From VAZQ01 sp036502925 (lineage in GTDB: Bacteria; Pseudomonadota; Alphaproteobacteria; Rhizobiales; Xanthobacteraceae): a DNA stretch of 13,683 nt. The notes under the pieces were generated by a model. It searched no databases. It had not been told where the DNA came from and was given only the letters and a program-made list of their open reading frames with translations. Shown in pieces: positions 1-8,056 of the stretch (position 1 is its first letter; every line of letters starts with the position of its first letter). The stretch spans positions 1 through 13,683 of the forward strand of contig DASXXS010000167.1 in assembly GCA_036502925.1 (NCBI GenBank), written 5' to 3'. A program made the position numbers and the translations under genes.

Positions 1-25
1 CGCGCAGTCGGCACAGTCTTTGGGC

Positions 26-1837
26 TTACCCGCCGCCGTCGGGCTTCTTCGCCTTGGCGGCTTCGGCCGCCGAGGAGGTGTCGTCGGGCAGGCCGGATTT
101 CAGCTTCTGCTCGATCGCCGGGAGATCCTCGGGATCCGGACCGAGATCGCGCGCATGCGCCCATTGAAAGCGCGCCTCGACGACGCGGCCGACCTTCCAG
201 TAGGCATCGCCCAAGTGATCGTTGATGGTCGGATCCTCGGGCTTGAGCTCGACCGCGCGGTCGAGCTGCTTGACCGCCTCGTCGTATTTGCCGATCCGGT
301 AATTGGCCCAGCCCAGCGAGTCGACGATATAGCCGTCGTCCGCCCGCTGCTCGACGGCACGCGTGATCATGCGCATGCCCTCGTCCAGATTCATGCCTTT
401 GTCGACCCACGAATAGCCGAGATAATTGAGCACGTGCGGCTGATCGGGAAACAGCGCGAGCGCCTTCTTGAGATCGGCCTCGGCCTTGGGCCACTGCTTG
501 GAGCGCTCGTAGCAGATGCCGCGGAAATAAAACCAGGTCCAGGCCGACTTGTCGGGCACCGGCATGGTGGCGAGCCCCTTCGCATAGACATCCGCGCATT
601 CGGCAAATTGCTTGCGCCCGCGCAGCACGTTCCCCAGCGCCATGATCGCATCGAGGTCGGCCGGCGCGGCGGCGATCAGCTTCTCCAGGTCCGCCTTGGC
701 CTCGTCGCTGCGATCGGAGCCGTCCAGGTCGATGGCGCGCTGGATCAGCGCGCTGCGCTCGAGCGGCGAATTGGGCGGCATCCGTTCATAGGTCTTGATG
801 GCGAGCTCGGGCTTCTTCAGCCCCTCGTAGAGATCCGCCAGCGAAAGCAGCGCCAGCTGATGCGAAGGCACCAGGTAGAGCGAAAGCTGCAGATAGATCA
901 GGCCGAGATCCTCGCCGCCGCGCCGGCCGAGCGCGGCACCCAGCCCGTAGAGCACCTCGGCGGCGCCCGCCTGCGGCGAGTCGATGAGAATGGGTAGCTT
1001 CTTGCCGGCATTGAGGTCGGCGATCGCCTCGTTGATCAAGGGATGGTGCGGCAGCACCTCGTCGAAGGCCTTGAACGCCTTGAGGGCGTCGTCCCTGCTG
1101 CCGGTGCGCGACAGATAGCTGCCATAGGCCTGCACCACGCGTAGCGCGGTGGCGTCGAGCTGATGGGCGTGCTCGAGGCGCCTGCCCGCATCCTTCTTCT
1201 GGCCCGCCACGTCGAGAATCATGCCGGCATGCAATTCCTTGAAGATGCCGTACCAATCGGGCCCCGACAGCTTGTCGATGGCATCCACGGCCGCCTTGCT
1301 CTCGGCGGCGGTATCCTGCGTCCAGGCCGCGAGCAGCGTCGCGGCGAGATCGGTGATCGGGCCGCGGACCGATTGCGCCAGCTGCTGGCGGGCGACCTGG
1401 TATTGCTTCTGCTTGATGGCGCGCACGCCCAGCACCAGCCGCGCGATGCGATCCTCCTTGTCGACCGCCAGGACGCGGTCGGCCAGGCGCACCGCCTCCT
1501 CGACGTCACCGTTGAGAAGCACCGACAGGAAGGTACGGTCGAGCAGATCATTGTTGCGCGGATCGCTGCGCAACGCCGAGCGATAGAAATTGGCGGCCGC
1601 GGCAGCGTCGCGCTCGCGGCTGGCGTGCTGGGCGGCAAGGAAGCTGCCGGAGGCCGATACGTGCGGGCTCGCCGAGGGCGCCTGCGCGAAAGCGGCGTGC
1701 GGGGCGGACCAGGTCATGCTCAAGGTCATGGCGAGGGCGGCCAAAACCGCGCGCCGGGTGGTGAGCGAAAGGATCACGGAAAGGATCACGATTGGGTCGA
1801 CTCCATCTGGCGAACCCCGCCCTCGGCGGGACCGCAT
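26..1837 (-). CDS. Exported tetratricopeptide-repeat (TPR) protein
   Basis: The protein has 603 residues in the longest frame. A hydrophobic, twin-Arg-preceded segment (about residues 17-51: VILSVILSLTTRRAVLAALA, then an AFA cleavage-like site at 49-51) indicates export to the periplasm or membrane. Most of the rest is helical repeat. The clearest TPR units are at about 502-535 (GYIVDSLGWANYRIGKYDEA) and 536-569, with weaker units across 80-480. TPRs are protein-interaction scaffolds, and nothing here points to an enzymatic role or a specific partner. The start is uncertain. The ATG at 1837 has no Shine-Dalgarno sequence and lies inside a tandem repeat. A GTG at 1789, preceded by GGAG 11 nt upstream, is more plausible and still keeps the signal peptide, giving about 587 residues. 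The next gene upstream on this strand is ETF-QO, about 300 bp away, so co-transcription is not assured. The C-terminal tail is Ala/Lys-rich and probably disordered. Confidence 0.85.
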   Translation of the reverse strand: MRSRRGRGSPDGVDPIVILSVILSLTTRRAVLAALAMTLSMTWSAPHAAFAQAPSASPHVSASGSFLAAQHASRERDAAAAANFYRSALRSDPRNNDLLDRTFLSVLLNGDVEEAVRLADRVLAVDKEDRIARLVLGVRAIKQKQYQVARQQLAQSVRGPITDLAATLLAAWTQDTAAESKAAVDAIDKLSGPDWYGIFKELHAGMILDVAGQKKDAGRRLEHAHQLDATALRVVQAYGSYLSRTGSRDDALKAFKAFDEVLPHHPLINEAIADLNAGKKLPILIDSPQAGAAEVLYGLGAALGRRGGEDLGLIYLQLSLYLVPSHQLALLSLADLYEGLKKPELAIKTYERMPPNSPLERSALIQRAIDLDGSDRSDEAKADLEKLIAAAPADLDAIMALGNVLRGRKQFAECADVYAKGLATMPVPDKSAWTWFYFRGICYERSKQWPKAEADLKKALALFPDQPHVLNYLGYSWVDKGMNLDEGMRMITRAVEQRADDGYIVDSLGWANYRIGKYDEAVKQLDRAVELKPEDPTINDHLGDAYWKVGRVVEARFQWAHARDLGPDPEDLPAIEQKLKSGLPDDTSSAAEAAKAKKPDGGG

Positions 1838-2057
1838 TGCAGGACCGCATTCATGGGACCCGAATTCAGGGACCCGGAATTCGCCGGACCAGAATTCACG
1901 GGACCAAGCATTCAGGGACCAGAATGGCCTCGGACCATGATGGCTTGGCCATGATGCCCTTGGACCACAATGACCTTAGACCATGATGACCTTAGACCAT
2001 GATGACCTTGGACCGGAATGCCTCGGGACCAAGCCGGCCTTGGCACCAGCATGACCC
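1829..2057. repeat. Degenerate 15-16 bp tandem repeat array, about 15 units
   Basis: This occupies most of the 308 bp between the TPR start (1837) and the ETF-QO stop (2146). Units begin with GGACC, AGACC or GGCC at 1829, 1842, 1856, 1870, 1886, 1901, 1916, 1932, 1947, 1962, 1978, 1994, 2010, 2026 and 2042. Spacing drifts from 13-14 bp at the left to a steady 16 bp at the right. The left half has the form GGACCxGAATTCA. The right half has the form GGACCATGATGACCTT, and units 1978-1993 and 1994-2009 are identical. The change of period breaks any reading frame, so the array is not coding. The remainder, 2058-2145, shows no feature I can identify. Confidence 0.85.
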
Positions 2058-2145
2058 ATCGGGTCGAAAGCCGCAAGAACGGCCCATTTAGAGCAAGTCC
2101 GCGCTTATTGGAAGGTCTGATATGGCAGCATCGTGACGCAGCCGA

Positions 2146-3870
2146 TCACATATTTGGATAATTCGGCCCGCCGCTGCCCTCCGGCGGCACCCACGTGATA
2201 TTTTGATTCGGGTCCTTGATGTCACAGGTTTTGCAGTGGACGCAGTTCTGCGCATTGATCACGAAGCGCGGACCGGCCGCCTCCTCCACCCATTCGTAGA
2301 CTCCGGCCGGGCAATAACGCGCCGATGGCCCGCCATAGATATCGTGCTCGGACGCGACCTGCAGGGCCTGGTCGGCAACCCGCAGGTGCACCGGCTGGTC
2401 TTCCTCATGATTGGTGTTGGACAGGAATACCGAGGAGAGCCGGTCGAACGTGAGCTTGCCGTCGGGCTTGGGGTAGGAAATCGGCGTCGATTGCGCGGCG
2501 CCCTGCAGGCTCTGCCAATCGGTCTTGCCGTGGCGAAGCGTTCCCAAGGCCGAGAAGCCCAATGTGTTCGACCACATGTCGAGGCCGCCGAGCGCAATGC
2601 CCGCCAGCGTGCCGAAGCGCGACCACAGCGGCTTGACGTTGCGCACCCGCCAGAGATCGCGGCCGATCGCGGAGTCTCGCCAGGCCTGCTCGTAGCTTGC
2701 AAGCTCGTCATTGGCGCGTCCGGCCTTGAGCGCGTGCGCAACATGCTCGGCGGCCAGCATACCGGACAGCATGGCATTATGACTGCCCTTGATGCGCGGC
2801 ACGTTGACGAAGCCGGCGGCGCAGCCGATCAGCGCACCGCCCGGAAACGTCAGCTTCGGAACCGACTGGTAGCCGCCTTCGGTGATGGCGCGCGCCCCAT
2901 AGGCCAGGCGCTTCCCGCCCGTGAAGGTGTCGCGCACCAGCGGGTGGGTCTTGAAACGCTGAAACTCGTCGAACGGCGAAAGGTAGGGGTCGCGGTAGTC
3001 GAGATGCACGACAAAGCCCACCGAAACCAGGCGGTCGTCGAAATGATAGAGGAACGAGCCGCCGCCGGTGCGGTCGTCGAGCGGCCAGCCGAAGCTGTGC
3101 TGCACCAGGCCGGGCCGGTGCCGTTGCGGCGCCACCTCCCAAAGCTCCTTGAGACCGATGCCGAATTTCTGCGGCTCGCGATTCGCAGCCAGGCCAAAAC
3201 GCCCGACCACGGTCTTGGTGAGGCTGCCGCGCGCGCCTTCGGCCAGCAGGGTGTATTTGGCCCGCAGCTCCATGCCGCGCGTGAATGACTCCTTGCGGTG
3301 GCCGTCCCTGGCGATCCCCATGTCGCCGGTGGCCACGCCCGCGACCGCGCCGTTTGCATCGAGCAGCACCTCGGCCGCCGCAAAGCCCGGATAGATTTCC
3401 ACCCCCAAGGCTTCCGCCTTGGCGGCGAGCCAGCGGCACACATTGCCGAGCGAAACCACGTAGTTGCCGTGGTTGCTCATGAGCGGCGGCATCACGAAAT
3501 TCGGTACCCGCAGCGCGCGCGACTGCGAGAGCCAATAGAACCGATCCTCGCTCACCTGCGTCTTGAGCGGACTGTCCTGCTGGCGCCAATCCGGCAGCAG
3601 CCGGTCCAGGCCGATCGGATCGATCACCGCGCCCGAGAGAATATGGGCTCCGACCTCGGACCCCTTCTCCACCACGACGACGGCGGCCTCCGGGGCGAGC
3701 TGCTTGAGTCGGATCGCAGCGGCAAGCCCGGCCGGCCCGGCCCCGACCACCACCACGTCGAATTCCATCGCCTCGCGAGCGGGCAGTTCCTGCGCGGATG
3801 AATTCGGAGCGCTCATCGGCATTCTGGTGACATTCGGATTGGCAGCCGGGGCTCGGGTTGATCTGGCCAT
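2146..3870 (-). CDS. Electron transfer flavoprotein-ubiquinone oxidoreductase (ETF-QO)
   Basis: ETF-QO passes electrons from reduced ETF, produced by acyl-CoA and other dehydrogenases, through FAD and a [4Fe-4S] cluster to membrane ubiquinone. The sequence has an N-terminal dinucleotide-binding motif (GAGPAGLAAA from about residue 43), and the family hallmark HILSGAVIDP follows shortly after. The C-terminal ferredoxin-like domain has four cluster cysteines (C520, then C543, C546 and C549 in NCVHCKTCDIKDP). At 574 residues it is slightly longer than usual because of about 20 extra N-terminal residues. The family normally begins just before REAMEFD, so ATGs at 3822 or 3816 (MPMSAPNSS) are credible alternative starts; none has a strong ribosome-binding site. 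It is the bacterial counterpart of ETFDH and related to FixC. No etfA or etfB lies in the window. It is divergent from the uracil-DNA glycosylase gene. Confidence 0.95.
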   Translation of the reverse strand: MARSTRAPAANPNVTRMPMSAPNSSAQELPAREAMEFDVVVVGAGPAGLAAAIRLKQLAPEAAVVVVEKGSEVGAHILSGAVIDPIGLDRLLPDWRQQDSPLKTQVSEDRFYWLSQSRALRVPNFVMPPLMSNHGNYVVSLGNVCRWLAAKAEALGVEIYPGFAAAEVLLDANGAVAGVATGDMGIARDGHRKESFTRGMELRAKYTLLAEGARGSLTKTVVGRFGLAANREPQKFGIGLKELWEVAPQRHRPGLVQHSFGWPLDDRTGGGSFLYHFDDRLVSVGFVVHLDYRDPYLSPFDEFQRFKTHPLVRDTFTGGKRLAYGARAITEGGYQSVPKLTFPGGALIGCAAGFVNVPRIKGSHNAMLSGMLAAEHVAHALKAGRANDELASYEQAWRDSAIGRDLWRVRNVKPLWSRFGTLAGIALGGLDMWSNTLGFSALGTLRHGKTDWQSLQGAAQSTPISYPKPDGKLTFDRLSSVFLSNTNHEEDQPVHLRVADQALQVASEHDIYGGPSARYCPAGVYEWVEEAAGPRFVINAQNCVHCKTCDIKDPNQNITWVPPEGSGGPNYPNM

Positions 3871-3981
3871 TCTACTCGTGAACGGCCGGCGATAGAGCCT
3901 GTTTGAGCAAGCCGTATGCCGGTTCGGGCCGATCGGCGATGAACGGGCCGAGCCCTTCAGTTACGGATCGAAAGAGCATAT

Positions 3982-4021
3982 GGTTTCATTCGGTTTCATT
4001 CGGTTTCACTTGGTTTTCTTG
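3982..4021. repeat. 10-bp tandem repeat in the ETF-QO/UDG divergent region
   Basis: There are four consecutive 10-bp units: GGTTTCATTC, GGTTTCATTC, GGTTTCACTT and GGTTTTCTTG. The first two are identical and the later ones decay. They lie in the roughly 190-bp divergent intergenic region, 41 bp upstream of the glycosylase ATG. The tract is AT-richer than its surroundings and has a helical-turn period, so it may be a protein-binding or promoter-spacing element, or simple slippage. No promoter could be assigned with confidence. Confidence 0.7.
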
Positions 4022-4061
4022 GCTTGCGGCTCATGGAAAAGGCGACGCCTTCTAATCATCG

Positions 4062-4913
4062 ATGAACCCGGATCGCAACCAGGCTGCGCGCGAGCTCTTG
4101 GCCTTCTATCTGGAGGCCGGTGTCGATGCCGTACTGGGCGAAACCGCGATCGATCGCTTCGCCGATACGGCCGAAACCTCGCGGCGGCCCGCAAGCGGGC
4201 GGCCGGCCGGGGAAGCTCCCGGCGCGAGCGAGCCGCAACCCGGGAACCGCCCCGCCCTGGACCGCTCGCGGCCGACCGCGCCCGCGGCGGCGCCGATCCC
4301 GCTGCCGCCCGACAGTGCCGTCATGGCGGCGCGCGAGCAGGCGAAAAATGCCACCACCCTCGACGAGCTGCGCTCGATCCTGGACGGCTTCACCGGCTGC
4401 ACGCTGCGCGCGACCGCCACCCGGCTGGTTTTTGCCGACGGCAATCCGCAGGCGCGCGTGATGTTCGTGGGCGAGGCGCCCGGTCGTGACGAGGATATCG
4501 CGGGCCTCCCGTTCGTGGGTCGCTCCGGCCAGCTGCTCGACCGCATGATGGCGGCGATCGGGCTTACCCGCGCCAACGCCTACATCGCCAATATCGTGCC
4601 GTGGCGGCCGCCCGGCAACCGCACCCCGACGCCGCAGGAATCGGCGATCTGCCTGCCGTTCACGCTGCGCCAGATCGAGCTGGTCGATCCGGACGTGCTG
4701 GTCTGCCTCGGCGGGCCGTCGGCACAAACGCTGCTTGGCAGCCGGGACGGAATCCTCAAGACGCGCGGGCGCTGGTTCGCGTTTCAGACCGGCAGCCGCG
4801 AAATTCGCGCCACCGCCACGCTGCATCCGGCCTATCTGCTGCGCCAGCCGCTGCAGAAGCGGCTGGCCTGGCGGGATTTCCTGGCGATCAAGAAGGCGCT
4901 GACGGCGTCGTAG
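4062..4913 (+). CDS. Family-4 (UDGa-type) uracil-DNA glycosylase
   Basis: The enzyme removes uracil from DNA and starts base-excision repair. Family-4 signatures in the 283-residue protein are GEAPGRDEDIAGLPFVGRSG (137-156), IVPWRPPGNRTPTPQE (178-193), LVCLGGPSAQ (213-222) and a C-terminal HPAYLLRQP (255-263). Only three of the four expected [4Fe-4S] cysteines are seen: C113, C197 and C215. The position three residues before C113 is Phe. Residues 40-90 form a Pro/Ala/Arg-rich linker between a short helical N-terminal segment and the catalytic domain. The ATG at 4062 is supported because an in-frame TAA lies 9 bp upstream. A small hairpin (AAGGC-GAC-GCCTT, 4039-4051) sits just ahead of the start. 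The TAG stop is formed by the end of the palindromic element that follows. The gene is convergent with the purine permease gene. Confidence 0.92.
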   Translation: MNPDRNQAARELLAFYLEAGVDAVLGETAIDRFADTAETSRRPASGRPAGEAPGASEPQPGNRPALDRSRPTAPAAAPIPLPPDSAVMAAREQAKNATTLDELRSILDGFTGCTLRATATRLVFADGNPQARVMFVGEAPGRDEDIAGLPFVGRSGQLLDRMMAAIGLTRANAYIANIVPWRPPGNRTPTPQESAICLPFTLRQIELVDPDVLVCLGGPSAQTLLGSRDGILKTRGRWFAFQTGSREIRATATLHPAYLLRQPLQKRLAWRDFLAIKKALTAS

Positions 4914-5020
4914 CCTGCATGGAGCGCAAGCGTAATGCGGGAGCGGCGTTCCCGGATTGCGGCGCCATAGCCCGTCGAAGACGGGCGTAAACGCCCTGGC
5001 GTCGCCTCCATCCAGGCTAC
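4910..5020. repeat. Palindromic intergenic element A with terminal inverted repeats
   Basis: A 111-bp element fills the gap between two convergent genes. Its ends are a 15-bp inverted repeat with one mismatch: GTAGCCTGCATGGAG at 4910-4924 and CTCCATCCAGGCTAC at 5006-5020. Inside are a 7-bp stem (CCTGCAT 4914-4920 with ATGCGGG 4935-4941) and the 15-mer CCCGGATTGCGGCGC (4951-4965), which is identical in element B at 11328-11404. It also contains an additional hairpin module (4966-5001) absent from element B. The first GTAG contains the stop codon of the upstream glycosylase gene. This looks like a REP- or MITE-like non-autonomous repeat and may also act as a bidirectional terminator, although no T-tract is present. 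Confidence 0.85.
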
Positions 5021-5028
5021 GAGCGGCG

Positions 5029-6387
5029 TCAGCCGGGCAGCGCGAACTTGAGCGCAAACAGCAGCGCCAAGCCCAGCACGGCTGGCTTGGCGTCGGCAAG
5101 CCGGCCGGACACGATCTTGCCGAGCGCATAGGTGATGAAGCCGAGCCCGATGCCGGTCGCGATCGAATAGGTGAGCGGCATGGTCACCGCCGCGATCACC
5201 GCCGGGGCGGATTCGGTGACGTCGTCCCAATCGATCTCGGCCAGTCCCCGCGTCATCACGCAAGCCACATAGAGCAGCGCCGCCGCCGACGCATAGGTGG
5301 GAATCATCCCGGCCAGCGGCGAGAAGAACAAAGTCAGCAGAAAGAACATCGCCACGAAGAAGGCGGTGAGGCCGGTGCGGCCGCCGGCCGCCACGCCGGC
5401 CGCGCTCTCGATATAGCTCGTGGTGGTCGAGGTGCCGATCAGGGCGCCGAACATGGCGGCGAAGCTGTCGGCGATCAGGGCTTGGCGCATGCGCGGCAGG
5501 TTGCCGTCGGCATCGAGCAGGCCGGTGCGGTGCGTCACCCCGATCAGGGTGCCGGCATTGTCGAACACATCGACGATCAGGAAGCTGAACACGACGATCA
5601 GGAAAGTGACCTCGAACACGCGCGAGAAGTCGAGCTGGAGCAGCGTCGGCGCGAGCGAGGGCGGCGCCGACACGATGCCGCCGAAGCTCGCCAACCCGAG
5701 CGGAATCCCGATGAGGCCCACGATCAGGATGCCGATCAGCGTGCCGCCGATGATCTTGCGGGAATTGAGCGCCGCGATCAGGACGAAGCCCAGGAGACAC
5801 AGGATCGCCGGCCATTGCTTGAGGTCGCCCAGCGTCACCAGGGTCGCCGGGCTGGCCACCACGATCTTGGATTCCTCGAGCGCAATGATGCCGAGGAAGA
5901 GCCCCACGCCGGCCGAGATCGCCAGCTTGAGATTTTTCGGGATCGCGTTGATGACATATTCGCGGATGCGGAATACCGAGATCAGAAGGAAGATCACGCC
6001 CGAGCAGAACACGCCGGCGAGCGCCTGCTGCCAGGTATATTTGTAGGTGAGCACCACCGTGAAGGCGAAGAAGGCGTTGAGCCCCATGCCGGGGGCGAGC
6101 GCGATCGGGTAGTTGGCATAGAACGCCATGACCAGCGTCGAAGCCGCCGCCGCGATGCAGGTGGCCACGAACACGGCGCCCTTGTCCATCCCGGCATTGC
6201 CCAGGATCGCCGGGTTGACGAACACGATGTAGACCATCGTGAGGAAGGTGGTCAGGCCGGCGACGAGCTCGGTGCGGACATTGGTGCCGTGCCGCGCGAG
6301 CTCGAAGCGGCGTTCGAGAAACGACAGGCCGCGCACGGCATCAGGTCTGTTGGAATCAGCACCTGGTGGTTTGGCGATCTCGCTCAT
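5029..6387 (-). CDS. NCS2/AzgA-like purine (adenine/guanine/hypoxanthine) permease
   Basis: This is an inner-membrane proton-coupled nucleobase importer of the AzgA branch of NCS2, the branch that includes PbuG and GhxP. The 452-residue protein is hydrophobic throughout, consistent with 12-14 membrane spans. Signatures are LVAGLTTFLTMVYIVFVNPA (41-60), APGMGLNAFFAF (98-109), DVFDNAGTLIGVTHRTG (273-289, the substrate-site half-helix) and GTSTTTSYIESAAGVAAGGR (318-337). The ATG at 6387 is preceded by a GGGGA sequence at Shine-Dalgarno distance (GGGGACCAGATG). The exact base specificity cannot be read from the sequence. The gene downstream on the opposite strand is the glycosylase gene, separated by element A. 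The GT39-like gene lies upstream on the same strand with an 87-bp gap. Confidence 0.93.
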   Translation of the reverse strand: MSEIAKPPGADSNRPDAVRGLSFLERRFELARHGTNVRTELVAGLTTFLTMVYIVFVNPAILGNAGMDKGAVFVATCIAAAASTLVMAFYANYPIALAPGMGLNAFFAFTVVLTYKYTWQQALAGVFCSGVIFLLISVFRIREYVINAIPKNLKLAISAGVGLFLGIIALEESKIVVASPATLVTLGDLKQWPAILCLLGFVLIAALNSRKIIGGTLIGILIVGLIGIPLGLASFGGIVSAPPSLAPTLLQLDFSRVFEVTFLIVVFSFLIVDVFDNAGTLIGVTHRTGLLDADGNLPRMRQALIADSFAAMFGALIGTSTTTSYIESAAGVAAGGRTGLTAFFVAMFFLLTLFFSPLAGMIPTYASAAALLYVACVMTRGLAEIDWDDVTESAPAVIAAVTMPLTYSIATGIGLGFITYALGKIVSGRLADAKPAVLGLALLFALKFALPG

Positions 6388-6474
6388 CTGGTCCCCGCCC
6401 GGTCGGATGCGGGAGCCAGGATAACCCGGCGCCGCACGCCGATCCTGCCCGGCGGCAACTTGTCCACCGCGAGA

Positions 6475-8025
6475 TTATGGCTGGGGATCCGCCGCTGCCG
6501 GCGCGTCGGGCGGCAGCTGCGGGCGGATCAGCGCCCAGCCGATGCGCAGGAGCGGCAAGCGTCCCTGCACGGTGCGCTCGAATGCGCGCGGGACCTCGGG
6601 CACGATGTCGGGAAAATCTTCCCTGATCGCCGGGGGCGGCGTGCCGGCGGTATCGGTGGTGGGCCAGACCACGATGGCGCCCTTGGCTCTGATATCGTGC
6701 ATCGACACCCAGGGCGAGCGCGCCGGCGTCGCCTCGAGAAACAGGCTGGGACGGCTCGCCGCGCCCAGCTCGACCAGGGCGGCGGTGCGCGGATCGCCGG
6801 CCACGATCGGCAGCTCCTTGCCGACGCGGCGGGCAAAGCTGTCGGCGAAAAACCGCGCCATGGCGGCGGCCGGCTGATTGACGGCAAGGTCGATTCCGAG
6901 CCACGGCAATGTCAACAACGCGACCACCGCCAAGGCCGGCGGGATGAAAAGAAGGCCGAACCAGGCGGCGATGACGGCGCGCTGATGGCTGAGCGCGATC
7001 GCATCACCCGCCGCAATCACGACTGCGAGGCCGGAGAGAACGAGCAGCGGCGCGATGCCGCCGAGCGGACCGGGCGATCCGACCACGACGCCGGCGACGG
7101 TGGCCAGCAATGGCGGCATGGTCGCGAAGAAATAGACGAATTGCCTGGCAAACGGCTCGACCGGCCGGCGCATGATCACGGGCGCCGGTTCGCGTTTGGC
7201 CCGCGGAGATCCGATCACGATGGCGATGAGGACGATGAGCCCGGCATGGGCGCCGAGCAGCAAGACCAGTTGCCGCAGCCAGGCGGTGAGATTGCCGGCG
7301 ACGGAATCCGGAGCGCGCAGCCGGGCAAGCGCCGGCAAAAGCTCATTATTGTTCGTCACCACCCAGTAGAGGTGGGGAATCAACAGCATGACGGCGGCGG
7401 CACCGGCCGGCCAAAGATTGGGGGAACGCAGCATTGGCCGCGTTCGCGCGTTCACGCAGGTGAACAGGACCAGAAGGCCGATCAGCACGACGCCCGCATA
7501 GGTGGTGAGCAGAATGAGCCCGACATCGAGCGCGAGCGCGATCGCGTATCGGGGCCGTTTCTCCGCGACCGCCAGCCAATAGTGCAGCAGCGTCATCGCC
7601 CATAGCGGCATGGTGAGGACGACCGGGCCGAACTCCGGCGTCGCCACCGTGAATGTCGAAACACCGACCATGAGCAGCACCGCGAGCGCGGCCTGTTGCG
7701 CGCCGACGATGGCGCGGCCGAGCCGAAAGACGGCCCAATAGGTCAGGACCACGCAGATCTGAGAAAGGGCATAGATCGCAAACAGGCTGCGGCCGGTCAT
7801 CCGGAACGCGACCTCGGCCAGCCAGAAGGCGAGCGGGGGCCCCAGATAGGTGCCGAGCTGGAACTCATGCCCGACCGCGAGCACGGCCGGAAGGTTGCCG
7901 GGTGGGCCTGCGTAAAACAGCGCGGGAACGAGCGTCCAGACCGCGGCCTGCGCGCCGGCGGCAATCAACACCGTCAACGCCGGGCGCGCGCGCAGGAGTT
8001 CCACGAGGATAGAGACGTAAAGCAT
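6475..8025 (-). CDS. GT39-like multi-pass membrane glycosyltransferase homologue
   Basis: This 516-residue protein has roughly ten or more hydrophobic spans followed by a soluble C-terminal domain (about the last 130 residues), the layout of the ArnT/PMT-like GT-C (family 39) glycosyltransferases. GT-C enzymes move sugars from polyprenyl-phosphate donors on the periplasmic face of the membrane. The first large loop reads GHEFQLGTYLGPPLAFWLAE. This matches the position of the GT39 signature before a PPL motif, but it lacks the usual Asp-Glu pair (typically DEAYY). The frame is open to 8235, but that extension overlaps rnhB in another frame and is rejected. The ATG at 8025 (MLYVSILVELLRARP) begins directly at the first membrane span, 31 bp after the rnhB stop, suggesting co-transcription with rnhB. 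The substrate is unknown, and it may be a non-catalytic family member. Confidence 0.75.
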   Translation of the reverse strand: MLYVSILVELLRARPALTVLIAAGAQAAVWTLVPALFYAGPPGNLPAVLAVGHEFQLGTYLGPPLAFWLAEVAFRMTGRSLFAIYALSQICVVLTYWAVFRLGRAIVGAQQAALAVLLMVGVSTFTVATPEFGPVVLTMPLWAMTLLHYWLAVAEKRPRYAIALALDVGLILLTTYAGVVLIGLLVLFTCVNARTRPMLRSPNLWPAGAAAVMLLIPHLYWVVTNNNELLPALARLRAPDSVAGNLTAWLRQLVLLLGAHAGLIVLIAIVIGSPRAKREPAPVIMRRPVEPFARQFVYFFATMPPLLATVAGVVVGSPGPLGGIAPLLVLSGLAVVIAAGDAIALSHQRAVIAAWFGLLFIPPALAVVALLTLPWLGIDLAVNQPAAAMARFFADSFARRVGKELPIVAGDPRTAALVELGAASRPSLFLEATPARSPWVSMHDIRAKGAIVVWPTTDTAGTPPPAIREDFPDIVPEVPRAFERTVQGRLPLLRIGWALIRPQLPPDAPAAADPQP

Positions 8026-8056
8026 CCGCTGGCGAGGTCCGTTGAGCGCGCGGAAA

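Noticed and set aside
1799..1803. GANTC sites close to several gene starts (1799, 8788, 10136, 12370) as a methylation-control pattern
   Set aside because: The number is not clearly above what is expected by chance in 13.7 kb, and I could not do a full count with statistics, so no claim is made.
1163..1986. Plus-strand frames translating the tandem array into repeats such as GPEF or DHDD
   Set aside because: The repeat period changes from 15 to 16 bp, so no frame carries the pattern through. The upstream part is antisense to the TPR gene, and there is no ribosome-binding site.
1829..2057. The tandem array considered as a CRISPR
   Set aside because: The units are directly contiguous, with no unique spacers, and there are no cas genes in the window.
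4910..5020. Element A as a classic intrinsic terminator only
   Set aside because: It has strong stems but no T-run on either strand. Its shared ends and core with element B show it is a dispersed repeat first, although it may still terminate transcription.
4957..7605. An 882-codon open frame on the plus strand
   Set aside because: It lies antisense to the purine permease and GT39-like genes and crosses the gap between them. Its product is low-complexity Arg/Asp/His/Gln-rich with no recognisable domain. This is a typical high-GC shadow frame.
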